A DNA stretch of 64,000 nucleotides from positions 681,905-745,904 of the forward strand of contig WBMV01008221.1 in NCBI GenBank assembly GCA_013396655.1, in the 5' to 3' direction. The position numbers and the translations under genes are program-made. This DNA is from Campylorhamphus procurvoides. Its lineage: Eukaryota; Chordata; Aves; Passeriformes; Dendrocolaptidae. The notes under the pieces were generated by a model that was not told the origin of the DNA, did no database searches, and worked only from the letters and a program-made list of their open reading frames with translations. Each line of letters begins with the position of its first letter. Position 1 is the first letter of the stretch. This document shows positions 1 to 10,700 of this stretch, in pieces.

Positions 1-680
1 CTGCTGAAGCTAATAGCACTGCATGAATCCCCTGCAGCTCTCCTCCCTGATTACTCCTGCCTGGCATCCAGGAGTCTTTGAAGGGCTTTTTGTGTTGCTT
101 TTTGACAGGGGAAATTTGTGGTAGGGAAAACTTTCTGCTGCCAGGGGGTGGCAGGGCAAATTTAGCTTAGCAGCTCACCTTAATTGAGTCTGCTGGTGCC
201 TGCCGTGCACTAAAACTTCAAATTTGATCTGGTCAGCATGGCTATGTGTGCTGCATAGGTGGTTTGAAGTTGGATTTATCCTGCCATGGAACTGTCTCCA
301 CCAATGAAAGGAACAGCCTGTGAGCCCAGTGGTCTGTGACAGCCTGGAACTCCAAATTGAAATGGGTGTGTTGGTGAGGGACGAGCAGCTGATCCTCAGG
401 GCAGCTAATTCCGCTCCTGCTGCCCCTCTCTTTCTCCACATAGTCATGCACACGTGTACATAGGGAGCAGAAAGTAGTATAGGTCTTCTTCACTACCCAC
501 CTCCTCCCATTTATTTTAGTTTGACCTAGTAAGTCACCCTCGCCCTCCTTTGTCTTTTTGGCCAGTCAACTTTGTAAAGCCAGCCATCCTGTCTCGCTGC
601 ACAAGCAAGATAAAAATTTTAGAAGTTGAAGTTCAATGCTGCGATGTGATTTAACTGTACCTGTCTAAACCTCCTAAGCT

Positions 681-722
681 TGACATGTCAGTATCAGAAT
701 ATGACATGTCCTCATCAGAATG
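681..722. repeat. 21-bp tandem duplication containing TGACATGTCA
   Basis: Two adjacent 21-bp units (681-701 and 702-722) match at 17 of 21 positions. Each starts with TGACATGTC and ends with ATCAGAAT plus one base. The first unit contains the perfect 10-bp palindrome TGACATGTCA; the second has TGACATGTCC. The same palindrome recurs in a second cluster near 35.7 kb. The unit length is two helical turns, so both sites would lie on the same DNA face. A binding function is inference only. Confidence 0.8.
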
Positions 723-1124
723 ATGTGTGAAGCCTGGGGCGCTTCAGGAGTGCTGTTTAACCACACTAGAACATTCAGTCTTGAAATGCTGTTTTAATAT
801 TTTAAGTTTTGGTACCCCGATGTATCTAGTTCAAGGCCAATACATAACTGTTTACTAAACAGATAATGATGAAGAATCCAGCCAAAGAAGCAGTGGGCTT
901 GGTATATGGATGTTTTAAATGAGGTAGGAAAGAGACTCAAGAAAGGTAGTTTTTGTACATGTTCACCCAGGCTCTGGATACTCAGGAGTGATGGGCAAGT
1001 GTTAGTGTGCATTTACACTCAGTTTGCTTGTCAGTCCCACTGAAAGGCCTGGAAGTCTAAACCTAACCACTAATCTTCTTTAATGTATTTTTTTTTTCTT
1101 TTTACCACTTCTTTTCAAGCAGGG

Positions 1125-1150
1125 AAAAAAAACACAAAAAAACAAACAAC
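1125..1150. repeat. A-rich simple sequence
   Basis: An A-rich tract with interspersed C (A8-C-A-C-A7-C type). It follows a T-run at 1088-1097. It could be an old retroposon tail or plain simple sequence; no element body is recognisable beside it. Confidence 0.6.
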
Positions 1151-4100
1151 CCTATTTTCCTCTTGTTTACATCCATGTGACAGCAATCCTAAGCCATCAA
1201 GCCCACCAAAGGTATAGGGCATTACATGCTAGACACTATAGCCTGGGGTTGGCCTTCTCCTTAGGTGTCCATTCTTGCTGGGAATAGTGTCACATAGGGA
1301 CTGCAGAACCGAGCCTGTCATCAGGAGATTGTGGCAGCCAAATTTTATTGCCTAAAGACAAGATGTTTCATTTCTGAGACAATTTGTCTTTTGCTTAACC
1401 CTAAACATTTTTAAGACCTTTCCACAAGATTTGATGGCCAATGTCACGCCAAAGAGGGGATGTTTTTTCATTTGCTTCTGTTCTCCCCTAAGGTCTCTTT
1501 CGTTAACTTCAGCTGCCTCAGCAGAGGGTGGGAGAAATGCTTTTGTGTTTGGGCTAGAAAATGATAATTTTTCAAGACTGTTTTAAAACATCAGATGGGA
1601 ACAGAAGTTCACAAAAGTATTTCTGCTTTTTTTTTTTTTAACAAACTGTTTCATAGCATATGCACCACTTAATATGGCATATGTTAACTTCAGTGTTTTA
1701 ATTGATTAGCAAAGTAAATAGACGTATATAATGGGGATAATCTGTCAGTAGCATCATGAGGCTCCAGCAAGGTGAATTCTTTCTTAACTTAAGAATGTAG
1801 TTGTTTGGTACTCTGAGGTTTTTTGTTGTCTGTGATTACAAAGAAGTTTGATACATTTTCTAGTGTACATTTTTCTTTCACCCCTGCAAGCTGTACTGTC
1901 TGACAGCATGCAAATGAGGGATGGCTGTACACAGAGGGAAGGAAAGAAAGGGATTAGGTAGGCTACTAAATACACAGTGTGGAATATTGTCAGTGTTCCC
2001 TAGTGACCTTGGGAACAGACCTTGACCGAGAAGGAAATGGACTATAATTAATAACTCAAAGTGCCAGGCAACTGGGTCCTTGCTTTTCCAAGTAAGAAAA
2101 GCAAACTCTTTACTTGCTGTAAAAGAGAAGTCTGAAGGGAAGTTGTTAAAGGGCATGTTGCAAAAGCTGACTTCCATGAGCTTTTCTACAGGCTGTCAGT
2201 GGCTGCTTTGTCTTAGCAGAGCATTTGATCTTGGATAGACTCATGGGAAGTGAAGGTACCAAAGCAAGGATTGAGAACTGCTAACTTGCACACTTACATA
2301 AGCTGATTTCAGGTTTATTAAATGTCTTTGTCACCTGAAGTATACGGTAGTAAAAACCAGGCTGGAGCATGAGTGTCCTTCTTAGTACTTGAGTTGCTTC
2401 TATTAAGATTCCCATGAACTCTAACTTCATACTGGATTTTCTAAGTTCATTGGTTTGAATGATTTGCTTTACTTTGGGGCTTGCTTTACTGTAGCTCTGA
2501 TTTTCATTGGAAAAATTCAGCTCAGACAGCAATGTCAAATGCTCCATTCCAGCTCTGAGGAATCCCGTTCCTGCAGGCAAGCTTGCAGTCTTAGAGCTGC
2601 TCTGCAGGTGGGCCTCTCAAATCTGGGCATAACTCTTAAAACACAACTGTTATTCTTAGTTACTGCTCTGTGGACAGCTTTCCTGAGAGACACAGTCCAA
2701 ACAACTTCTCCAAAATCAATCATTCTATCTAAAGTATTGCAAAAACATCCATGACAGCCTCAGATTATTTTAGATGCAGTAGATAAGCGCAGTTGGTTTT
2801 TAACTTGTACATGGGATGTAGTTCTTTCCACAGTTTTGATAACCTCCAAGCACATAGCAGTTAACAGCTGAAAGCCCTTTTTTTTGTTAAAGCATAGCAG
2901 CAAAATACAAAAGCGTACATCCAGTAGGACGAAGGCTTTGGGGACCACGACTTCTTGTTGCTACTCTCTGCATGAAGCTGACCTTGTCTGTATTCTATAA
3001 TGGAAGTTACTTCATCATCCAGCCTAGGGCCTCTCCTGAGCAAATACTGCCAATCACAGTGAATTGTGCCAAAAGGCACACCAGCCGTGTCATGCAGATG
3101 ACTGTCCACCGTGGGCTCAGATGAGACCACCGACCCTTAACCCCAACAGAACCGAGAATTTGTTTTGTTTCAGAAAAGTGAAAAGTACATAGGTCTGCAG
3201 CCTGCTTTTGTTTTCACATTAGCTCTCGGTAGGTTTTCTAGGGATTACATACACTACTCAGGAAAAAGGGAAAAAGGAGCTTTATTGGTTCTCACTGTAC
3301 TATGCAAAAACCAGTCACATTCAACACTTGAGATTTAGCTGACACCGAATATAAGCTTTAAAGTAATTGCCTGCTAATTTTGCTTGGTTATTTTTACTTT
3401 ATCTGTAGTTTGGTTTTGCGTGTTTCGTTTAAAAATATGAGGGATGTTTGTTATAACAGTATGATACCCCCAAGAATTTATAGCATACAAAGCCCTTTGA
3501 AGTTCAAGTTGCAGTGTAGCTAATGCCCCCAGTTTAATGTGGGAAGTTTGCAAAGGTCCTGCTGAATAATGTTTTACTATTTTGTTAATTTTTGCAGCAA
3601 TTGTTCAGGCACAAATTGCCATTTGAATGTTTCCCCTTAACTGCCTTCATGAGCCACAGATCACAGGACACTGAGAATCCTGGCTAACAAAGCTAGGATA
3701 AAAGTATTTAGGTGACAATGACTGTAAGCAAATTTTAAAGACCCAGGCCAATTACTAACCGTATTCAAAACCAAACCCAAATACAAACCCCTATTCAAAA
3801 TCAAGACAGTATTTTACCTCTTCCAGGGCTTTTCTGAGCCACCATCAGCATTCTAGATTAGCTGCAGCAAAACACTCATTTGTCTCCACAGGAAAAATGC
3901 AAATTGATTTCTCACAGTATGGCTTATTATCTTCCTTGTGCCCTCAAAGCCACATTTGGAGCACAGTGATATTTGCTGAACATTAGTCCTGATGGTCACT
4001 TGACCATTAATCCTTTGGTTGTTGTATGGATAAACACTGGGTTAGCCCATCACCAGGAACCATCATTCCCTTGTGCATCTTCTGACCTGGCCTGCCAAGG

Positions 4101-6240
4101 ATTTCACATCCTTCACTATTGTATCTTGGCACCATTGCCCAGTGAAAGGCCAAACTTTCAAAAGTTTTAACAAAAAATCAGGAAGAAGATGTAAGCACAG
4201 ATGTTTTGGGGCCCAAATTGTACACCTTAAGTTCCAGAGAAATCTCAGTCCTTTGGCCTGAGGTATAATTTTTCATTATTTTCTGGCCAAAACTGGGTTC
4301 ACCTTACTGCAGAAAAAAATACAGGTATGAAATATAAAGGACTAATTAAGAAGTCATAACAGAAAAGTTGACAAAGTTTCCTATATCATACTTCTCAGGA
4401 TGAGTTAAGAATGTTCCTCATCACAATCTCTGGCTTCTTTCAAAAGCCACGTTTCATAAAACTCTTCTTTTCAAATGTACCTGTTATGGGAATGGAAGAT
4501 CAGTGATGTAGCAAAAAGGCCAAATGCAATCACAGAATGGTGTCAGCATATGCTGGTGAAGGTGTCAATTTATTACAGTGTTGTAACAGATAATAAATCC
4601 TGTGCATTTCAACTCATGAATGTTTTTCCAGTTTTCACGTCACAACTGAGTCCCTTCTCTAAAGGACTTTTCCTTACACAACTGTTATTGAAACATTTCA
4701 ATGTATTTGAACTGATTGCTGAAAAACAGAATTCTTCTTTTAATAAGGCAATTTACATATTGAGTAACTTTAGGCTTGCCTGCTGAAAGACTATTTGAAA
4801 GTTTGTAAATTCTTTATTGTTTTGAGATTCTCTCATCTTAGCTCCATTATCATGCCAATACATTAATTAAAAAGTCTGGTTCCTGTATTTTTCTTATTTA
4901 GCAGATAGATTATAGTGAAAGCCTTGATTTGAACTTCAGGAGCTTAAAGATATTTTATTATTTATTTAAAGGCCCTAAGAAAGCATCATGTGATCCCAAT
5001 CCCTCCCCCCCCAAACCCCTCCACAATCCAAACAGAGAAAATGGACAAGAGTAACTAAAAGAGAGGAATTTAATACTTGGTAGGATTAAACAATATTCAA
5101 GACAAACCAAATCTTTAATGAAGTCCAAAGATCCATTTTGGACTCATACCTCAATTTTCACTTACAAACCTAGACTTCAACTTGATTTCTTCTAAGTATT
5201 TTTATTAAAAGCTGACAGGTGCATTTCCTATCACCAATAATCCTTGAATTCTAGTTGTAGGTAAAGAGATGTAGTAGTCCCATAATGGAATATCCTTTTA
5301 TCTTTTTATGCCAGTTCTGCAGATCTTCTGATCATTTTTATGCTTATTATGCACAATTTAGTTCTTCCTTGGTTTGCAAATGAGCCACAAGAAGAGATTG
5401 ATTTTTACAGATGTTTGCTATTCAATATTGGTTGATAAATGTTTTAGATGTGGTGTAGAGCTCATAATTAAGGGTTTACATTCCACAGACCAAAACTTCT
5501 TAACATAAAATGTTTATTAGCGAATACGTACCACAGCTGCTGGTTGGTGTACTGCTTTGGGTAACTTCCTATACATGTGTTGATCTCTGAGATCAAGTTA
5601 CTGTTTCTGCTTCCCTGGTTCCTTGAGTAAAGGCCTTACCTGCAGGAGGAAGGTCTGTGTATGCTATTTGCTTACAGGAGATTGAGCTTTACTACAAATA
5701 CATTTTCTCATGCATATGGATGGCTTGCGGGAGAGCTGACATGGGCATGGCTTTTGATTTTCATTTTGAGCCTTCCTGCCAGTTTCATCCTTCTTGTACA
5801 GGAGTTGTAGAAGGCTCATGCTTCAGCTCATGAAATTAAACCAGATTTAAGTGGAGTAGAGGCATCTTCATAGCCCTTGGCTAAGTGACCAGCTAGGAAT
5901 GCTTCCTAAATGCAAGATGAACTTGTATGAATTCGGCCATGTGAAATCTTCTTTCAGTGGAAACTTATCAGGTTGAAAGTCAGAGACTAATATATTTTAA
6001 CAGAATATGGATAAAAGAGATTATATCCAAGGAACTGAATGAGAGTCATTTGCCATTTTAAAACTTCTTGCAATGAAATGAGAGGAAAAAAATGATAGCT
6101 ACAGAATTCTATTTCCCTGCATGTTTTACTTGCCTGACCCCTAGTTAGCAATGTCTTCATTAAAAGAACAAAACTCAGAATTTCACACCCATTTAACACC
6201 AACTTAAGTATCACTTAACCCCTTGGTACTGACCAAATGT

Positions 6241-6363
6241 ATCCCTATTAAGGAGAGTTTTTGTTAGTACCATCCCAATTAAACAGCAGTCACAGCTATT
6301 CACTAACATTATACCAAATTAGTTTCCTGGGAGGTATCTTAATAAAGCAACCATCCCAATTAA
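6241..6363. repeat. Three copies of ATCCCWATTAA
   Basis: ATCCCTATTAA lies at 6241-6251, and ATCCCAATTAA at 6272-6282 and 6353-6363. The last two share a longer exact 14-bp word, ACCATCCCAATTAA (6269-6282 and 6350-6363). Spacing is 31 and 81 bp. Further ATTA/TAAT words surround them up to about 6500. AATTAA is a homeodomain-type core, so a regulatory role is possible. An old decayed tandem repeat is the alternative. Confidence 0.6.
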
Positions 6364-7259
6364 GCCTGTCCTCATTAGATGGAGGATACAGTATTACTAT
6401 TTTATTGTAATTGAAGAAAGCTCATGGTCCCATTTCATATAGTTTAGCTACAGAATTATTAATAAACAACAGCCCCAACTAATATATTAGTGCTGACTCA
6501 GAATATAATAACATTGACCTATTAAATATGGCATTTGCATGTAATCAGGGGCTTCTAGCTGTAGCTTTCTGAGCCACCGGAAAACAGAAGGATTTTGTCG
6601 TCTTGTGATGTCCTTGTTCTTCTTTGTTGACATCATCACAATTCGTCTGTACAAAAGAAGTGTTGAAAAACATAGAAATTGCTGACTTAGGCTCCTTGGA
6701 GCTTTTGGAGGTGATGACTGTGATAAGCTGGAAATCTTTTGAGCTTATGGTGTTTGCAGTTTCCCAAATGTAATTCAGATACTTTGCTAGCTCTAATTTT
6801 TAGCTTTAGCTCCAGTTGTTTTCTAATACAATCCTGAAAGGGTGAATTTGGACAATCTTATCTTGGCCATTTTGAGCACATATGCTAGAACTAAGTCTTT
6901 TTGGCTCAGCTGTAGCTTGAATCTAATGAAAATGACAGATAATGCAGAGCGCTGTGTGCCTGCCAAAAAAGAGGATATTTCCCATGAGATAGCACCTGGT
7001 GATGCAGAAATAGACACTATAGATTTGTGATTGGCTGGTACTTACCAGTATTCATATCTAGTCAGTATTATCAACCACACAAGATCACATCTTGGATAAT
7101 AACAGCAACAATGGCATGCATAAAAAATTACTGCAGCAAAAAAGGGAAAAAAATAGATCAATTATGTCAATTATATGGTAGCACTTTTTTTTCCCCTCAC
7201 AGTTTCAACACTGAGAAAAGGTGGCATCTATCTCTGATCTAATTATTCACATGCTTATT

Positions 7260-7294
7260 CTTTTTTTTTCTTTCACTTTTCTCTTTTTTTTTTT
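7260..7294. repeat. Polypyrimidine T/C tract
   Basis: A 35-base pyrimidine-rich tract dominated by T, ending in ACACAC. It is simple sequence; no retroposon body is visible next to it. Confidence 0.7.
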
Positions 7295-7397
7295 ACACAC
7301 ATAAAGGATCTTCCCTTTAAAAAACCCAGTGTAGAATGAAGCATGCATACATTCTGTATGTGACTTACATTTTAGCAGCTGAGCAGTTGGCTACTTG

Positions 7398-7450
7398 AAA
7401 ATAAAAAAAAGAAAAAAACAAAACCAAAAAAACCCCAAAACATAAAAAGA
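7398..7450. repeat. A-rich low-complexity tract
   Basis: About 50 bases of A runs broken by G and C (A8-G-A7-C and AAAACC types). It could be the degraded tail of a retroposon or simple sequence. No flanking element is recognised. Confidence 0.65.
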
Positions 7451-7650
7451 TTCTTGTGTTGGCTTTCTCTAAAGGGATATATATTGAGATGACCTTACCT
7501 GAGAGCAAAAATGCCATCAGCCAGAAAACTGCCATAAATTAAAGTGCTATTTAAGCCCTGATTCTAGTAAAAGGGTCCAAATTTCCAAGGTGCCCCTAAT
7601 GGGTCTCTGTTCGATGATAATGGAGCTTTTCTCCGAGGGAGTATATTCAT

Positions 7651-7662
7651 ACACACACACAC
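7651..7662. repeat. (AC)6 microsatellite
   Basis: Six AC dinucleotides, short enough to be largely stable. Confidence 0.85.
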
Positions 7663-7940
7663 GAAGAAAAAAAATCACAAACACAATGTCAAAGGGAAAA
7701 TCAGCCTCCTTTTATTAGGAATTGTTGTACACAAACTCCAGCCAGTTAGGGAAACTACAACTCTGCTGAATTCAGCTTACCTAAGGTGAGATAATGAACA
7801 AGGTGATTCTGAAAAAGAAATACAAAATCATTAAGCAGATCTGTAGATTTTATAATGAATCATTTCAATTAGATTCAGGCAGCAGCAGATGTTAACTCAT
7901 TTTGGCACGCCCAAGCTTTGAGGTTCTTAGGCTGAATTAC

Positions 7941-7955
7941 TTTTTTTTTTTTTTT
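7941..7955. repeat. T15 homopolymer
   Basis: Fifteen consecutive T. In the other orientation this is a poly-A run, but no retroposon is recognisable beside it. Confidence 0.85.
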
Positions 7956-10539
7956 GTTGGAAACTTGATGAATCTCACATTTAGAACTGTGCATGGAAAA
8001 ATGTGTTATGTAAAAACAGAGTAAATGGGCCCTTCATTTGCTGATTGATGGGTCAGGCCTCTCTTCTCAGACCACAAGGGGGTTTTGTCGTGAGAAAGTG
8101 ATAATAGGTTCACAGAGACAACAAGCTGGGCCTTAATGCTGCTGGTGAACCCAACAGGAGATTTCCTCCCAGTGCTCCAGCTGTACCACGGAGGAACAGG
8201 CATTCCCAGAGGTGACACAGTCTTCGTGTGTTTGTAAGCGCAGTAGAACGTGTGCTCTTTTCAGTGGATTTGTTGGGCAGTCTCTGGACAGGTGCATTCC
8301 TGTGGTGGGCTGAGCGAGGCTTTTTTCAATATAAAAGAGGGATCACATGAAATGTCCACTTATGCTTGCATAGAATTTTTAATGTTCATGTTTTATAAGT
8401 CCCTGTGTTAATTTAGGCAGAGGCTGTGCCGCTACATGGGATTTAATAGTCTTATCACGTTGCTTTCTGCCTCTACCACCTGAATGGTCTAAGCCATCTC
8501 GTTTTTGTCTTGCCCACTCTTAACCTTGTCTACTATCATGGGAAGGATGGTGCTTGGTTTACACTGAACAGCTAAGCAGATGTCTCTGTGATGGCACTGT
8601 CTGCCTTTGTACTGGAAGGGAATTTCTGCTGGCTCATAGCGCTTCCTGAAAGAGCTGTCTCTTTAAGGAGTTATCTCATATTTTCAGAAATTGACTGTGA
8701 AAATTCTAAGTAATGGTGTGACATGATCACACTCACTTTCCGTAGTTAATCCTTCACTAGGGGTCAGGCGCTTTCCCTGCTCAATGAGTCATTTGATTGT
8801 CATCTACCTTGCACAAAAAAACTACGAAGCCCCAAGCACTGTCTGGTAAGGATGACAGGCAGTCACAGTGCTGAGCTCTGTGCAGGAATAACTGAGTTAG
8901 AAAAAAGCTGCTGGCACTGTAATAAAGCGTTTAATGGACAGACAGCCTCTTTTACCTTCCTTGGGGTAACACTAAATCCCTTTTTATTGTAGTTTGCACA
9001 GATGTTAGTGAGTTATCCATTTCTCTAATCATACTAGAAGTTGGCACATCCATCTTAAGTAAGAAGACCAGCCCACTCTGTTTTTGAGAGTCCTTTTTCT
9101 AATAAACTTGTGTCACTTTCAGGTCAGTTTCACCAATACAAATAAAATTCAAACAAATAAAAAGTATATTGTCTCATGATGAGATGTATGTAATTATGTC
9201 CCTTAGGTCAGTTTAAATTTACAGTGGGAGTTACACTGTGTATCACCCTTCCTGCAATCTAGATTTTCCTGCTGCTTTAAAAAATAAAATGAAACCACCA
9301 CAATATTTAGCCAATATATTGTAGTTACGTGGTAGTCTCAGTTTTGGAGCTGAATGTTCTGTATGATTCATTTTACTTTGCAATTATTTGTATATAAATG
9401 CATCATTGTGTTCTGCGGACAATATCTCCCCTCCTCCCCCCCATAAATCTTTGTGAATGGAATCCACTTGTTTTGTTTATTTCCTCTACAAAGTGATGCT
9501 AACTGGCTCTGTAAATGCCGAGTATTTATATTTGCTTCTATTCTTTCGCGTGGTGCTACAGCAAATTGCATCCTCTTGTTGGAGAGTTTATTTCCCTGCA
9601 AGTGGTTGCTCCTAAATGCAACACTGGTGTTAATGAAAGGAAATAAAAAGCTTCAGTTTGGGGCTGAGTGGGGAGAGAGAAAAACCCACATCCCAGATCG
9701 CACCCGACAAGGTGCTACATGCTTCGACTGCCAGCGTGCTCACAAAGGTCAGCTAAAGTTCAGGAGGGGATAAATGATTGCTACTTTGAGGGGGTCCGTG
9801 GTAAGCCTTGTTCTTTTTTGCACCGAGTTGATGGGTTCACAGCGGTAGCTGAATTTTGATAGATTGGCAGACACTGAAAGGAAATGCTAAATCTGCCACA
9901 GGGACTCTAACTAACTTCATTTTCCAGGGGCAAAGGGTAAAAAGACAAGGGGTACTGTTCAAGGGCAGGACATCATATGACCTGGTCAACAAAGCTACCA
10001 GTGTTGTTTGTTTGGATCCTTGCCTTGTTGTACCTGGCTTCTTAACAAAAGGCCTTACCAGCAGGGTGGGCTATCAAAATAAACATTAAAGGTTCAGGGG
10101 TTGATGCTTGTCCTTTGTGTATGTAAATTTACGGCTCTCTGGGGTCTCACTGTAAATGAGAAGGTCTGTCTCTGTTGTGTTTCCTGGTAAAATACTTTTA
10201 ATAAATAAATCAAAGACTATGGAACATTAACTATTTCTCACCAAAATGAAAAAAGTATGCAGTTATTTTTTTTTATTTTTTGAGCAGTTTCCATACTTTG
10301 CTATAAAAAAAGAAAACCTCTCAGCTTCCAAACAGCTAGGGCAAGTTATGCTGACAGCCCTGCGAAACAAAAACCAAACCTCCCCTGTTGACTGTTGAGT
10401 TTTACACCGAGCTGATGTGCTGAATACATCTGACTTTTTATACAAGCCTTGAAAGAGATAAAACAATTGATTAAGTTGAAGGCCATGTTTCGTTAAGGTC
10501 AGTTTTACGATGGGGTATGTACAGTCTGGGCACATTTGA

Positions 10540-10690
10540 CATCCGGTGAGTACACGTAATTGTAAAGACTTTATTCACAAACTGGGTAATTGTGCACATA
10601 AATGCTTAATTAAGTGCATTTGTCCGGGTCATTAAGCTGGTTGTATACACAGTTGTGAAAACTGTATGTTTCTACCTTTTTCTTCTTTTT
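10540..10690. promoter_or_regulatory. Candidate conserved noncoding block
   Basis: The block is unique and packs several homeodomain-type words into 150 bases: CACGTAATTG, GGTAATTGTGC, GCTTAATTAAGTGC and GTCATTAAGC. It also keeps CpGs (TCCGG, ACGTAA, TCCGGG) in an otherwise CpG-poor window. This composition resembles developmental enhancers, but conservation cannot be judged from one sequence, so the call is inference. Confidence 0.25.
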
Positions 10691-10700
10691 AATCTTAAGT

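Larger units (their letters stand above)
1..6200. other. Unique AT-rich noncoding DNA
   Basis: No gene is recognisable. Open frames here are all about 100 codons or shorter, overlap one another on both strands and match no protein I know. The stretch holds homopolymer tracts (T-run near 1088-1097, A-rich 1125-1150, T13 at 1627-1639, a C-run near 5004-5012) and one 21-bp tandem duplication listed separately. Stop codons are dense in every frame and CpG is rare, as in intergenic or intronic vertebrate DNA. Confidence 0.7.
6561..10500. other. Unique noncoding DNA with simple-sequence patches
   Basis: No gene is recognised. The stretch has several low-complexity tracts: a T/C tract at 7260-7294, an A-rich tract at 7398-7450, (AC)6 at 7651-7662 and T15 at 7941-7955. 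Open frames reach about 106 codons (9453-9773) without recognisable domains. One short frame, 6842-7030, reads unusually protein-like at its 3' half and is discussed as a finding. Nothing else stands out. Confidence 0.65.

Noticed and set aside
4525..4545. CAATCACAGAATGG, similar to the CR1 3' tail
   Set aside because: The similarity stops after about 14 bases and no CR1 body follows; taken as chance.
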